In this document: positions 35,305 to 44,899 of the stretch, in pieces
How positions within the stretch are numbered: the first letter of the stretch is position 1
Layout: the number at the start of each line of letters is the position of its first letter
NCBI RefSeq assembly: GCF_009829325.1
Contig: NZ_VUOS01000006.1
Coordinates: forward strand, 248,001-312,000
DNA length: 64,000 nt
From: Nocardia sp. CY41
GTDB lineage: Bacteria; Actinomycetota; Actinomycetes; Mycobacteriales; Mycobacteriaceae
Direction: 5' to 3'
The notes under the pieces: generated by a model
Databases searched by the model: none
Told to the model about the DNA's origin: nothing
Seen by the model: the letters and a program-made list of their open reading frames with translations, nothing else
Program-made: the position numbers and the translations under genes

Positions 35305-35342
35305 CGCGCCGCCCGGGAGTCAGGACGCTTCCGGGCGGCGCG
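35305..35342 (+). terminator. Rho-independent-like hairpin after the ABC import operon
   Basis: CGCGCCGCCCGG (35305-35316) pairs with CCGGGCGGCGCG (35331-35342) around a 14-base loop, 18 bases after the stop of the binding-protein gene. The long loop and absent U-tract lower certainty. Confidence 0.6.
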
Positions 35343-35379
35343 GCGTCGGCCGCATCGTCTCCCGCGCAGTGTTCGAACT

Positions 35380-35502
35380 TCAGGATTCGAAGACGCTGAC
35401 GATGCGCATCGAGGCGATGGCCGACACGGCCTGGACGAACAGCACCACGAGCGTGATGACGCGGGCGGTCTCCTCGTCCCGCTCGAGACCGGCGAGCGGC
35501 AT
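35380..35502 (-). CDS. Possible small single-helix membrane protein, 40 aa
   Basis: An ATG-initiated frame of 40 codons inside the 313-bp gap between the binding protein and NupC encodes a peptide with one hydrophobic segment (RVITLVVLFVQAVSAIASMR). It ends VFES. The reading frame is open upstream of the ATG as well, so it might be the remnant of a larger gene. No good ribosome-binding site was identified. It could be chance. Confidence 0.25.
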   Translation of the reverse strand: MPLAGLERDEETARVITLVVLFVQAVSAIASMRIVSVFES

Positions 35503-35599
35503 GAACGCCTGGCTACCTGAGTTCCGCAGCCGTCGTCGATCTTCTCAACTGTGGAGACAACGCACCATAGACCGACATGAGAGTTGCTCCCACAAGCCG

Positions 35600-36838
35600 A
35601 TGCACGCCGCCGCAGCCGGGGTGCGCGTGCACTATCTGATCGGGCTCGTCGGGCTGGCGTGCTTTCTGCTGCTGGCATGGTTGCCCAGTACCGACCGCCG
35701 CGCCGCCGCCGGCCGGCTGCCGCGCATAGGCATCTTGCTCATCCTGCAGGTGGCGCTCGGTTTCCTGCTGCTGAAGACGGGGATCGGGCGCACCGTGATC
35801 CGGGCGATCAGCGACACCTTCGACCATATCCTCGGCTACGCCGCCCAGGGGACGGCGTTCGTGTTCGGCGACCTGCCCGAAGTCGGCAGCGGAGGGCCCG
35901 CCTTCCTCTTCGCGGTGCTGATGCCGATCGTGCTCGTCTCCGCCTTGATCGGCATCCTGCAACACCTGCGGGTGCTGCCATGGATCATCAAGTATCTCGG
36001 CCTGCTGCTGGCGTGGGTGAGCGGCTTCGGCAAGATCGAATCGTTCAACGCGGTCGCCTCCGCCATCCTCGGTCAGTCCGAGGTGTTCATCTCGCTGCGC
36101 GCCATGCTCGACGACATCCCGTCCCAGCGGATGTACACCCTGGCGGCCTCGGCGATGTCGACGGTCTCGGCGGGCATCCTCGGCGCCTACATGCAGCTCA
36201 TCGATCCGAAGTACGTGGTCGCGGCCATCATGCTGAACATGCTGGGCGCCTTCGTGGTGTGTTCGTTGATCAACCCCTACGCGGTCACCGCCGCCGACGA
36301 CGCCAGGCTGCTCGGCGCGGAGATCGCCGACAGCCGCAAGCGGCAATCGTTCTTCGAGATGCTCACCGAGTACATCTTGGTCGGCTTCAAGGTCGCTTTC
36401 ACCGTCGCGGCCATGCTGATCGGATTCATCGCTCTGCTGGCCATGATCAATGGGATCTTCGCCGCGTTGTTCCACGGCACCACGTTCCAGGATGTGATGG
36501 GACACGTCTTCGCGCCCGGGGCCTGGCTCACCGGCATCCCGTGGGACGAGGCGGCGGCCGCGGGCCGATTCATGGGCACCAAGCTGGTGTCCAACGAAGT
36601 GGTCGCCATGCAGGAGTTGAATAGGCAACACGGCGGACTGTCCGACCGCACCGTCGCGATCGTGTCCACCTATCTGGTTTCGTTCGCCAATTTCTCCACC
36701 ATCGCCATCGTGACCGGCGCGGTCCGCAGCCTCAGCGAGAAACAAGGAACGGTCATCGCCCGCAACGGCCTTCGCCTGCTCTACGGCGCTACGTTGGTCA
36801 GCTTCCTGTCCGCCACCATCGTCGGTCTCCTCACCTAG
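35600..36838 (+). CDS. nupC: NupC-type concentrative nucleoside transporter, 412 aa
   Basis: CNT-family nucleoside:cation symporter. N-terminal helix LIGLVGLACFLLLAWLP is followed by the gate domain FGDLPEVGSGGPAFLFAVLM, ESFNAVASAILGQSEVFISL (the conserved E-x-x-N and Q-x-E substrate site) and LVSNEVVAMQELN with SFANFSTIAIVTGAV (second site with N-E-x-V and S-F-A-N-F). These match nucleoside-binding residues of vcCNT. ATG 35600 was chosen; the in-frame GTG codons within VRVHYL are possible starts. It is monocistronic. Confidence 0.93.
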   Translation: MHAAAAGVRVHYLIGLVGLACFLLLAWLPSTDRRAAAGRLPRIGILLILQVALGFLLLKTGIGRTVIRAISDTFDHILGYAAQGTAFVFGDLPEVGSGGPAFLFAVLMPIVLVSALIGILQHLRVLPWIIKYLGLLLAWVSGFGKIESFNAVASAILGQSEVFISLRAMLDDIPSQRMYTLAASAMSTVSAGILGAYMQLIDPKYVVAAIMLNMLGAFVVCSLINPYAVTAADDARLLGAEIADSRKRQSFFEMLTEYILVGFKVAFTVAAMLIGFIALLAMINGIFAALFHGTTFQDVMGHVFAPGAWLTGIPWDEAAAAGRFMGTKLVSNEVVAMQELNRQHGGLSDRTVAIVSTYLVSFANFSTIAIVTGAVRSLSEKQGTVIARNGLRLLYGATLVSFLSATIVGLLT

Positions 36839-36924
36839 GCGCCGAGAGCGCCCTCGCCGCGCATGGCCGGATCTGTGGGGAAGGCGTCCTTGTGTACTCG
36901 TCGCGCCGGCTCGAGACTAGGTGC

Positions 36925-37869
36925 ATGCGGGCAAGCGGTGACGTCGTGGTGGCGGTGTCGGACGGGGTGCTGATGCTCGACGTCGCCGGGCCCGTGCAGG
37001 TGCTGCACTGGGCCGGGCGCCGCATTCGATTCGCCTCGCCCGACGGCGCCCCGGTCCGCACCGACGTCGGTGTGCCCCTGGGCGTCGACGGGGCGCTGAG
37101 CGAGCTGAGCGCAACGGTGGACACACTCGTGGTGCCCGGCTATCCCCCGGAGGATCGCGTGTCCGGCGAACTCGTGGAAGCGGTGCGCGTGGCCGGCCGC
37201 GCGGCGCGGCGGGTGGCCTCGGTATGCACCGGCGCGTTCGTGCTGGCCGAGGCCGGTTTGCTGGACGGGCGGCGCGCCACCACGCATTGGCTGGCGTGTT
37301 CGGCTCTGGCTGAACGCTTTCCGAGCATCCGCGTCGAGGCCGACGCCATCTATCTGCGCGACGGCCCGATCATCACCTCCGCCGGGGTCACCGCGGGCAT
37401 CGACATGGCCTTGGCACTGGTGGAAGAGGAGCACGGCGCGGAGCTCGCGCGCTCGCTGGCCAAACATCTCGTCGTGTTCCTGCACCGGCCCGGCGGCCAG
37501 TCCCAGTTCAGCGTGCGCACGAGCATTCCGGCGCCGCGCACCGCGGGCCTGCGGCACGCCGTGGACGCGGTGATCGCCGACCTGTGCGCCGATCACAGCT
37601 CGGCGGCCATGGCCGCCCGTGCCGCGCTGAGCGAACGCCACTTCAGTCGCGTATTCCGGCAGGAGATCGGCATGACGCCGGGACGTTACGTCAAACAGGC
37701 ACGGCTGGAAGCGGCGCAAGCACTGCTCGAGTCCGGCGACGAGCCGATGTCGGTCATCGCCCGCCGCAGCGGCTTCGGCTCCGAGGAGACGATGCGGCGG
37801 ACCTTTCTCGAACTGCTCGGCGTCTCGCCGAGCGACTACCGCAGGCGCTTCCGCGCGCCCGCGTGCTGA
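36925..37869 (+). CDS. DJ-1/PfpI-AraC (GlxA/FtrA-type) transcriptional regulator, 314 aa
   Basis: The N-terminal GATase1-like domain has VVAVSDGVLMLDVAGPVQVL and the Cys elbow RRVASVCTGAFVLAEAGLL near residue 100, followed by ATTHWLACSAL. The C-terminal AraC domain has two HTHs: AALSERHFSRVFRQEIGM and PMSVIARRSGFGSEETMRR. It probably activates a nearby or remote catabolic gene; the HD-domain protein lies 32 bp downstream and may be co-transcribed. ATG 36925 sets the domain boundary correctly. Confidence 0.9.
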   Translation: MRASGDVVVAVSDGVLMLDVAGPVQVLHWAGRRIRFASPDGAPVRTDVGVPLGVDGALSELSATVDTLVVPGYPPEDRVSGELVEAVRVAGRAARRVASVCTGAFVLAEAGLLDGRRATTHWLACSALAERFPSIRVEADAIYLRDGPIITSAGVTAGIDMALALVEEEHGAELARSLAKHLVVFLHRPGGQSQFSVRTSIPAPRTAGLRHAVDAVIADLCADHSSAAMAARAALSERHFSRVFRQEIGMTPGRYVKQARLEAAQALLESGDEPMSVIARRSGFGSEETMRRTFLELLGVSPSDYRRRFRAPAC

Positions 37870-37901
37870 TCACACCTGTCCCACTCACCAGGAGTTCGAC
37901 C

Positions 37902-38636
37902 ATGTCGCTGTCTCGTCGTGCCGCGCTCAGCGCGGGGATTGCCGCGAGTGTATTCGCCGTCGCCTCGAAAAGCGCTCAGGCACAAGTCTTTTCGCTGCAC
38001 CACCCGCAAACATCGTTGACCGGCAAGGCGGACGAACTCATCACCGTCGAACTCTCGCCCATGCTGCGCAACCACAGCATGCGGGGGTTCCTCTTCGGAC
38101 GTGCGGTCGCCGAGCGGCACGGTCTGCGGCCCGGCTCCGACTACGACGAGGAGACGATGTACCTCATCTGCGCGCTGCACGACCTCGGTCTGACTGACGG
38201 CGCGACCGGCGACCAGAAGTTCGAGATCGACGGCGCCGACCGCGCCGCGCGCTTCCTCGAGGACAACGGCGTCACCGACGCCAGGGTGGACACGATCTGG
38301 GACGCTATCGCCGCGCACACCGCGGGCTACACCGACTCGCCGGTCTGGCGCCGCCGCAGGCCGCCGGAGACCTGGATCGCCGTGGACGGGATCGGCGTCG
38401 ATGTGGGCGGCGCGCCGACCGACCTGCCGCCCGGCTTCGCCGACTTGGTGCACACCGCCTATCCGCGGCTGGGCGGCAGCCGCGCGCTCGGTGCGGCGAT
38501 CGAAGCCCAAGCCGCGGCGAACCCGCGGAAGGCGCCGCCCGCGAGCCTGGCCGGCGCCATCCTGCAGCAGCGTCACCCTGAATACCCGACGCTCACCTGG
38601 GACGCGATCGTGGCGATGAGCGGGTGGGGCGATTGA
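37902..38636 (+). CDS. Secreted HD-domain protein (cyanamide-hydratase-like), 244 aa
   Basis: The N-terminus MSLSRRAALSAGIAASVFA looks like a twin-arginine signal (SRRAAL), ending AQAQ. The HD core has HSMRGFLFGRAVAERHGLR, the metal-binding pair in ICALHDLGLTD and the downstream IDGADRAARFLEDNG and DAIAAHTAGY. This ordering matches HD-type hydratase/phosphohydrolase-like proteins. AGGAG precedes the ATG. Substrate unknown. Activation by the upstream AraC-type regulator is inferred. Confidence 0.8.
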   Translation: MSLSRRAALSAGIAASVFAVASKSAQAQVFSLHHPQTSLTGKADELITVELSPMLRNHSMRGFLFGRAVAERHGLRPGSDYDEETMYLICALHDLGLTDGATGDQKFEIDGADRAARFLEDNGVTDARVDTIWDAIAAHTAGYTDSPVWRRRRPPETWIAVDGIGVDVGGAPTDLPPGFADLVHTAYPRLGGSRALGAAIEAQAAANPRKAPPASLAGAILQQRHPEYPTLTWDAIVAMSGWGD

Positions 38637-38640
38637 CGGT

Positions 38641-39396
38641 TCAGGCGTTGGCCTCCTCGGTCGCCCGCAGTTCGGCCTTCCATTGCCGGAAGCCTTCTTC
38701 GGTGCGGCCGCGACGCCAGTATCCGGAGATCGATGCCGCCCACTCGGCGGAGACACCGCGATCCTTACGGATGTAGCGGCGCAGATCTTTCATGACCGCG
38801 TCGGCTTCCCCGTGAATGAACACTTGGACCTGCCCCGGCGACCACGGCGCGGAGCGGACGGTCTCGGCGAGCACCTCGCCCGGGGACCGAACGCCCCGGT
38901 GCAGCCAAGTCAGCTCGATGCCGTCGGGTTTCTTCACCGGCAGTTCGTCGTCCGGACCGGCGACCTCCACGAACGCCAGCCCGGTCGCGTCGGCGGGCAG
39001 AGCCTCGAGCGCGGCGGCGATGGCGGGCAGCGCCGCCTCGTCACCGGCCAGCAGATGCCAATCGGCATCCGGGCGCGGCGAGTAGGCGCCGCCGGGACCG
39101 TACGCGTCGATGGTCGCGCCGGGCTCGACCGTGGCCGCCCACGGTCCCGCGATGCCCTCCGCTCCGTGATAGACGAAATCCACCGCGATCTCCCCGGCGA
39201 CGGGGTCGACCGAACGGACGGTGTAGGTGCGCAGCACCTCGTTACCCTCCTGCGAAAAGATGAACTTCACGTAGGAGTCGGTGAACTCGCTGGGCCGGAA
39301 CGCGGCGAAGCCGGGACCACCGAGGTGCACCCGGATCAGATGCGGCGTGAGCCATTCGGTGCGCTGCACCGTGAAGGTGGTGCGAGGACGTGCCAA
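38641..39396 (-). CDS. Siderophore-interacting FAD-binding reductase (SIP family), 251 aa
   Basis: SIP-type ferric-siderophore reductase. The N-terminal FAD-binding domain has TPHLIRVHLGGPGFAAFRPS, TYTVRSVDPVAGEIAVDFVYH and GPWAATVEPGATIDAYGPGG. The NAD(P)H-type domain has WHLLAGDEAALPAIAAALEAL, HRGVRSPGE and FIHGEADAVMKDLRRY, where the terminal motif is diagnostic of the family. The start is TTG at 39396. An IdeR-like iron box lies 23 bp upstream, so expression should rise under iron starvation. Confidence 0.92.
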   Translation of the reverse strand: MARPRTTFTVQRTEWLTPHLIRVHLGGPGFAAFRPSEFTDSYVKFIFSQEGNEVLRTYTVRSVDPVAGEIAVDFVYHGAEGIAGPWAATVEPGATIDAYGPGGAYSPRPDADWHLLAGDEAALPAIAAALEALPADATGLAFVEVAGPDDELPVKKPDGIELTWLHRGVRSPGEVLAETVRSAPWSPGQVQVFIHGEADAVMKDLRRYIRKDRGVSAEWAASISGYWRRGRTEEGFRQWKAELRATEEANA

Positions 39397-39418
39397 GGGA
39401 AACCTCCGATAAATATTA

Positions 39419-39437
39419 TTAGGATTGCCTTACTTAC
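39419..39437. promoter_or_regulatory. IdeR/DmdR-like iron box
   Basis: TTAGGATTGCCTTACTTAC resembles the actinobacterial iron box TTAGGTTAGGCTAACCTAA, conserving the TTAGG and CCT half-site bases but not all arms. It lies directly upstream of the siderophore-interacting protein gene. The 39408-39420 run is strongly AT-rich, consistent with a promoter. The divergent nitroreductase gene could also be affected. Confidence 0.65.
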
Positions 39438-39507
39438 CCTACCTGTGTTCGGCTCAGCCTGCGGCCAACCGCTGACGGCGCGCCGGGCGGGCGAAAGGAT
39501 GAGGCCC

Positions 39508-40335
39508 ATGACGCAGTCCGTGCCGACACCGACCCACGCCGTGCAACAGCGCTACCGCGACCCGCGACCGGTCGAACCCGCCCAGTGGAACCAGGTCCTG
39601 CAGGTGCTGCACGAGCATCGCTCGGTGCGCCGCTATCTGGCCGACCCGGTGCCCGACGCGACCCTGCGCGTGCTCATCTCGGCGGCGCAATCCGCGCCCA
39701 CCTCGTCGAACCTGCAGGTCTGGAGCGTCATCGCGGTGCGCGACCCGCAGCGCAAAGCCCGCTTGGCCGCGCTCGCGGGCGATCAGGCCCACATCGTGCA
39801 GGCACCGGTGCTGCTGGTCTGGACGGCCGACTTCGCGCGCCTGCGCCAGCTCGCCGACGACCGGAGCGCGCCGCTGGAGGGCGCGGACTACCTCGAATCG
39901 AGTTATGTCGGCTTCATCGACGCCGCGCTCGCGGCGCAGAACGCGGTCGTGGCGGCGGAATCGCTCGGGCTCGGCACCGTCTACATCGGCGCGTTGCGCA
40001 ACAAGCCGGAAGAAGTCGCCGCCGAACTCGGCCTGCCGCCACAGGTCTTCGCCGTGTTCGGTGTGGTGGTCGGCCACCCCGACCCCGCCGAGGACGCGCG
40101 GGTGAAGCCGCGCCTGCCGCAGGACGCCGTCCTGCACCGGGAGACCTACGATCTGGACGCACAGCGGGCGCATGTGGCCGCGTACGAGACCCGGATCGCC
40201 GAATTCTATGCCGAGCAACAACTCTCGCATTCCTGGACCGAACGTGTCCTGGCCCGGCTGGCCTCGGCGGCAGCGCTCAACGGTCGGCATCGGCTGCGCG
40301 AATCGCTGACCAACCACGGCTTCCGCTTGCATTGA
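39508..40335 (+). CDS. NfsA-type oxygen-insensitive nitroreductase, 275 aa
   Basis: FMN-dependent nitroreductase. EHRSVRRYLADPVPDATLRV, AAQSAPTSSNLQVWSVIAVRD, DAALAAQNAVVAAESLGLGT and VFGVVVGHPD are typical of the NfsA/FRase I group. The C-terminal extension contains SHSWTERVLARL. Start ATG 39508 follows AGGATGAGG; ATG 39499 is an alternative. It likely reduces nitro compounds, flavin or quinones with NAD(P)H. It is divergent from the siderophore reductase. Confidence 0.9.
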   Translation: MTQSVPTPTHAVQQRYRDPRPVEPAQWNQVLQVLHEHRSVRRYLADPVPDATLRVLISAAQSAPTSSNLQVWSVIAVRDPQRKARLAALAGDQAHIVQAPVLLVWTADFARLRQLADDRSAPLEGADYLESSYVGFIDAALAAQNAVVAAESLGLGTVYIGALRNKPEEVAAELGLPPQVFAVFGVVVGHPDPAEDARVKPRLPQDAVLHRETYDLDAQRAHVAAYETRIAEFYAEQQLSHSWTERVLARLASAAALNGRHRLRESLTNHGFRLH

Positions 40336-40345
40336 TCCCGCCGTC

Positions 40346-41338
40346 TCAGGCCGCGACCTTCTCGGTGAGCAGTTCGAACGATCGGGCACGGTCGTCGATG
40401 TCGTACACCAGCGTGTTGATCATCAGTTCGTCGGCCCGGGTGCGCTCGAGCAGGTCCGCGAGCTGCGCGCGCACCGTTTCCGGTGAGCCGAGCAACTGCC
40501 CGGCGCGGCGCTGGCGGATGAACGCGCGCTCCTGCTCCGACGGACGGAACGCGGCCGCCTCCTCCGGGGTGGCCAGCGCCTGCGGCGTGCCGCGCACCAG
40601 GTTCAGAAAGGCCAGGTCACGCGGCCTGGCGAGGACCTCGGCGCGCTCGTCGGTGTCCGCGCAGATCGCCGCGACCGCCACCATCGCGTGCGGACGCTCC
40701 AGGCGCGGCGAAGGCCGGAAGTGCTCGCGGTAGAGCGCGAGCGCGGGCTCGGTGTTGTCGGGGCTGATGTGGTGGGCGAACGCGAACGGCAGCCCGAGCA
40801 CCGCGGCGACCTGGGCGCTGTAGCCGCTCGAGCCGAGCAGCCAGATGTCCGGCTCCTCGCCGCGGCCCGGCGTCGCGGCGATGCCGCCGGGATCGCTGCC
40901 GCGGAAATAGCCCAGCAGGGCGGCGAGTTCCTGAGGGAACGATTCCGCCGAGAGTCCTTCCGCGGTCCGCCGCAGCGCGCGGGCGGTCGCTTGGTCGGTG
41001 CCCGGCGCGCGCCCGATGCCCAGGTCGATCCGTCCGGGATGCAGCGCGTGCAGGGTGCCGAACTGCTCGGCGACCACCAGCGGCGCGTGATTGGGCAGCA
41101 TCACCCCGCCGGAGCCGACCCGGATGGTCGAGGTGGCGGCCGCCAGATGCGCCAGCAGCACGCTCGGCGCCGAGCTGGCGATGCCGGGCATGTTGTGGTG
41201 TTCGGCCACCCAGAACCGGTGATACCCCAACGCCTCGGTGCGCCTGGCCAATTCGGTGGTCGCCTCCAGCCCCTCGCCGACGGTGCGGCCGGACTGCACC
41301 GGCGCCAGATCCAGTACGGACAGCGGGACGTCGATCAT
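40346..41338 (-). CDS. LLM-class flavin-dependent oxidoreductase, 330 aa
   Basis: Luciferase-like TIM barrel starting [20 protein letters not shown]. The hallmark [20 protein letters not shown], then [20 protein letters not shown], and [20 protein letters not shown] define the YhbW/luciferase-like alkanal monooxygenase-like group (bacterial luciferase family subgroup 1). [17 protein letters not shown] lies near the C-terminus. Substrate unknown. Stops nearly abut the convergent nitroreductase gene. Confidence 0.9.
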   Translation of the reverse strand: MIDVPLSVLDLAPVQSGRTVGEGLEATTELARRTEALGYHRFWVAEHHNMPGIASSAPSVLLAHLAAATSTIRVGSGGVMLPNHAPLVVAEQFGTLHALHPGRIDLGIGRAPGTDQATARALRRTAEGLSAESFPQELAALLGYFRGSDPGGIAATPGRGEEPDIWLLGSSGYSAQVAAVLGLPFAFAHHISPDNTEPALALYREHFRPSPRLERPHAMVAVAAICADTDERAEVLARPRDLAFLNLVRGTPQALATPEEAAAFRPSEQERAFIRQRRAGQLLGSPETVRAQLADLLERTRADELMINTLVYDIDDRARSFELLTEKVAA

Positions 41339-41405
41339 GGGTCTCCTCCACAGTGGCGATCTCCACTGCCAACGCCGCCCGTGCCCGCGGTATTTCGCGG
41401 CCGTC

Positions 41406-42593
41406 TCAGCCGCGTGCGATCGCCCGGAACACCTCGATGGTGTCCTGCTCGTCCTGGGTGGTGCCGTGATCGCTGAGTTTGACGATGACGGTGCCGCTGG
41501 GCGGGTCGACGTAGACGTACTGGCCGTAGACGCCGACGGCGGTGAGGTCCGCGCTGTCGCCACCGGTCGGATGCCACCATTGCGCGCCGTAAGCCCACTC
41601 GCCCACCCGGTGCGGGGCCGGGGTGCGGATGCGATCGATCCAGGCCGGCGGCACGATCTGCGCCTCGCCGACCCGTCCGCCGTCCAGCACCAGTTCGCCG
41701 ATCTTGGCGAAGTCGCGGGCGGTCGCGTTCAGGCAGCAGAAACCCTTTTCCTGGCCGCCTGCGCGATCCAGATTCCACAGCGCCTCGTCCTCGGCGCCGA
41801 TCGGCGCCCAAATGTCGCGCTCCAGCAGTTGGGCCAGCGGCAGGCCCTCGACCCGTGCCAGCGCCATGCCCAGCAATTGGGTGTCCACGCTGCGGTACTC
41901 GCCCGCGCTGCCCGGCGGGAAGCGCAGGCCGCGGTGCGCGCGGACGAATCCGTCGAGGTCCTCGGTGAGGTACATGCGGGCGGTGCCGGTCAGCGGCAGG
42001 TACTTGTTGTAGTTCTCCGCGACGTCGACGCCGGAGGCCATGTCGAGCAGGTCGCGGATGGTAACGGCGTCGTACGCGCCGCCGGTGGCCAGCTCGGGCA
42101 GGATCCGCACCAGGCGGTCGTCCTCGGCGAGTTTCCCCGCGGCGACGGCTCGGCCGGTCAGCAGCGACACGATGGACTTCACCACCGACCAGGAGGACTG
42201 CCGGGTGGTCGCCGTGATGCCGTCGCGGTACCACTCGTGGGTCAGGGCGCCGCCGCGCAACACGAGGAACGAATTGGTGTGCGTGGTGTCGAGGAACTCG
42301 GCGATCGACACAGCCGAGCCCTTCCACGGCACCTGGCCGGGCAGCGGCCGCGGCGCCCTCGGCAGGGGACGCGGGACAGGGGAGGCGGCCACCGTCCGGC
42401 TCTCGAACAGCGCGCCCTGCGTCGACGGCGGATCGGTCAGCAGCCGCAGCAGCGTCGGCGGCGCGGGGATGTGCAAGATCGCCGTCGTCGCGAACGCCGC
42501 GCCGATCAGGACGGCGACGACCGCGAGCAGGACGACGAGAGCGCGCAGCGCGGCACGTCCGGGTCGCATGCGCCGGAGGGAGAGTTCGGTCAT
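41406..42593 (-). CDS. Membrane-anchored serine hydrolase (class C beta-lactamase/PBP-like), 395 aa
   Basis: The N-terminal hydrophobic helix ([20 protein letters not shown]) anchors the protein. The Ser-x-x-Lys motif is [17 protein letters not shown] near residue 135, followed by [32 protein letters not shown] contains the second-site Tyr, and the C-terminal motif region reads [14 protein letters not shown]. These features fit the beta-lactamase-related 6-aminohexanoate-dimer hydrolase/EstB type. The natural substrate is unknown. ATG 42593 gives [12 protein letters not shown] before the anchor. Confidence 0.85.
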   Translation of the reverse strand: MTELSLRRMRPGRAALRALVVLLAVVAVLIGAAFATTAILHIPAPPTLLRLLTDPPSTQGALFESRTVAASPVPRPLPRAPRPLPGQVPWKGSAVSIAEFLDTTHTNSFLVLRGGALTHEWYRDGITATTRQSSWSVVKSIVSLLTGRAVAAGKLAEDDRLVRILPELATGGAYDAVTIRDLLDMASGVDVAENYNKYLPLTGTARMYLTEDLDGFVRAHRGLRFPPGSAGEYRSVDTQLLGMALARVEGLPLAQLLERDIWAPIGAEDEALWNLDRAGGQEKGFCCLNATARDFAKIGELVLDGGRVGEAQIVPPAWIDRIRTPAPHRVGEWAYGAQWWHPTGGDSADLTAVGVYGQYVYVDPPSGTVIVKLSDHGTTQDEQDTIEVFRAIARG

Positions 42594-42795
42594 GACGGAA
42601 GCCGATCGGTAGGGGATCCGATGATGGCATGCCCGGCGCCGGACCGGTAGCCGCGATCGCCCCGGCGACGACGCGCGCGCGGCCGGGGCGGTAGCGTGAC
42701 GCCCTGAGCCGGGCAGCCGTGCGATGATCCGACATCGTGTTACGGCGCACCGGCGGGCGACCGGCGCCGCTGCCCAGCGAGGGAAGGACCGCAGT

Positions 42796-44232
42796 ATGAC
42801 AGCCTCCGATCGGCACCTGCAGGACGCGGAACCGCTGGCTCCGGCGGACGGCGGGGACTCGGAGGGATACGCCAGGGGCCTCAGCCCGCGCACCATCCAG
42901 ATGATCGCCATCGGCGGAGCGATCGGCACCGGCCTGTTCTACGGCGCGGGCGGCGCGATCGAGCAGGCGGGCCCCGGTCTCATCCTCGCCTACCTCGCGG
43001 CGGGCCTGGCCATCTTCGTGATCATGCGCGCGCTCGGCGAACTGCTGACCTACCGGCCGATCTCCGGCAGCTTCGCCGAGTACGCGCACGAGTTCCTCGG
43101 CCGTTTCGCCGGATTCGCGACCGGCTGGTCGTATTGGGCGGTGTGGGTGGCCACCTGCATGGCCGAGATCACCGTGGCGGGCAAGTATGTGGAGTACTGG
43201 TTCGACATCGCGCCGTGGGTCACCGCGCTGGTGGTGCTCGCGGTGATGTTCGGCGCCAACCTGATCTCGGTGCGGCTGTTCGGCGAGGGCGAGTTCTGGT
43301 TCTCCACCATCAAGGTGACCGCGATCGTCGGCATGATCCTGCTCGGCATCGGCGTCCTGCTGTTCGGATTCGGTCACGCGGCCGATCCCACGGTCACCAA
43401 TCTGTGGTCCGACGGCGGCGTGTTCCCCAACGGCATCGGCCAGTCGCTGCTGGTGCTGCAGATCGTGCTGTTCGCCTACGTCGGTGTCGAATTGGTCGGC
43501 GTCACGGCCGGGGAGGCGCGCGAACCCCGCACGACCCTGCGCAAGGCGATCAACACGCTGCCGTTCCGGATCGGCCTGTTCTACGTCGGCGCGCTCGTGG
43601 TGATCATGGCGGTGTCCAGCTGGCGCAACTTCCACGCGGGCAAGAGCCCGTTCGTGGAGGTCTTCGAGCAGATCGGCATCCCCGGCGCGGCGGGCATCGT
43701 CAACTTCGTGCTGCTCACCGCGGCGCTGTCGTCGTGCAACTCGGGGATCTACTCGACCGGCCGGATGCTGCGGACGCTGTCGCTGCGCGGTGAGGCGCCC
43801 GCCCGACTGAACAAATTGAGCGCGAACGCGGTGCCCTACACCGGGATCACCGCGTCGGCGGCGGCGATGGTGATCGGCGTGGTGGTCAACGTCATCTCGC
43901 CGGACAAGGCCTTCGCCTACATCACCTCGGTGTCGACCATCGGCATCATCTTCGTCTGGGGCGTCATTCTGGTCTGCCACCTGATCTACCGGGCCAAGGT
44001 CGCCCGCGGCGAGCTGCCAGCGAGCGACTACCGGCTGCCCGCGGCGCCCTACACCACCGTGCTGGCGTTGGCGTTCCTGGGGTTGGTGGTCGTGCTGCTG
44101 CTGTTCACCGACAGCGGACGCACCGCGATCGTCGTCGGCCTGGTGTGGGCGGCGCTGGTGTCGGCCGGGTACCTGGCGCTGCGCAAGCTCGGCCGGGCCG
44201 ACACGCCGCACGCCACCGTGCGCACCAGGTGA
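42796..44232 (+). CDS. Amino-acid permease of the AAT/GABA-permease group, 478 aa
   Basis: APC-superfamily transporter with 12 hydrophobic helices. TIQMIAIGGAIGTGLFYGAG is the conserved first-helix motif, followed by ISGSFAEYAHEFLGRFAGFA, where AAT family members bind the carboxylate of the substrate, and later VGVELVGVTAGEAREPRTTL. These match L-aspartate/L-asparagine, proline or GABA permeases; the exact substrate cannot be told. GGGAAGG precedes ATG 42796. The stop is 14 bp from the convergent DUF4345-like gene. Confidence 0.9.
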   Translation: MTASDRHLQDAEPLAPADGGDSEGYARGLSPRTIQMIAIGGAIGTGLFYGAGGAIEQAGPGLILAYLAAGLAIFVIMRALGELLTYRPISGSFAEYAHEFLGRFAGFATGWSYWAVWVATCMAEITVAGKYVEYWFDIAPWVTALVVLAVMFGANLISVRLFGEGEFWFSTIKVTAIVGMILLGIGVLLFGFGHAADPTVTNLWSDGGVFPNGIGQSLLVLQIVLFAYVGVELVGVTAGEAREPRTTLRKAINTLPFRIGLFYVGALVVIMAVSSWRNFHAGKSPFVEVFEQIGIPGAAGIVNFVLLTAALSSCNSGIYSTGRMLRTLSLRGEAPARLNKLSANAVPYTGITASAAAMVIGVVVNVISPDKAFAYITSVSTIGIIFVWGVILVCHLIYRAKVARGELPASDYRLPAAPYTTVLALAFLGLVVVLLLFTDSGRTAIVVGLVWAALVSAGYLALRKLGRADTPHATVRTR

Positions 44233-44245
44233 CGAGCGCTTTCCG

Positions 44246-44623
44246 CTAGGCGGCGAGGAAGAGCGCGGCGGCGCCGGCAACCTCGACAACGCCGTAGAAC
44301 CAGGTGGGGTAGAAAGCCGCTCGCTCGTCGAGCGCCGCCGACGCCACCCGTCCGAACGCCATACCCGCCAGCGCCGCGCCGACGGCGACCATGATCCCGC
44401 CGCGCAGCGATCCGAGGTCGAGCGCGGCGACCGCGAGCACGGCCGCCATCGCCAGTCCGAATCCGCCGTAGACGGCGCGCACTTCGTATCGCGCGCTCGC
44501 TTCGCCGAGCCGGATGCCGAACGGCCGGATCAGCGCTGTGGGTGCGGCGAGGGCGTACACACCCATACCCAGGAAGAACACGCCGACGATCCCGCATACG
44601 GCCTGTGCCACTGCGACCTCCAA
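44246..44623 (-). CDS. DUF4345-like four-helix membrane protein, 125 aa
   Basis: Small integral membrane protein with four hydrophobic stretches: GIVGVFFLGMGVYALAAP, YGGFGLAMAAVLAVAALDLG, GIMVAVGAALAGMAFGRVAS and YGVVEVAGAAALFLAA. The RPFGIRL... and EVRAVYGGFGLAMA segments match the DUF4345 family. Function unknown. The 276 bp above it (44624-44899) show no gene and separate it from the MFS gene on the same strand. Confidence 0.75.
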   Translation of the reverse strand: MEVAVAQAVCGIVGVFFLGMGVYALAAPTALIRPFGIRLGEASARYEVRAVYGGFGLAMAAVLAVAALDLGSLRGGIMVAVGAALAGMAFGRVASAALDERAAFYPTWFYGVVEVAGAAALFLAA

Positions 44624-44899
44624 TTTCTGGTTCGGTTGGGAAGCCCAGATTGCGGCACGTCCGGCTCCGGACGCTTCCGAAAACCCGCTGCATCGGGTCG
44701 TGTCCTCCGGATCGCCCCTCTGGCGTCAGCCGCGCCGGGCACCAGGTGCTCGGGCGGAGGGCTGCGCGGTGCGGCGAGCCGCAACGGTGGTCGCTGTGCC
44801 CGCCGGGGCAACCTCGCATCGGTGGCTGAACACGCACAAGAAGCCCCTCGGTGTGGCTGGTCCGTGCCCCGTCGCAAGCCCTCGTCCGGCGAGCGGGAG

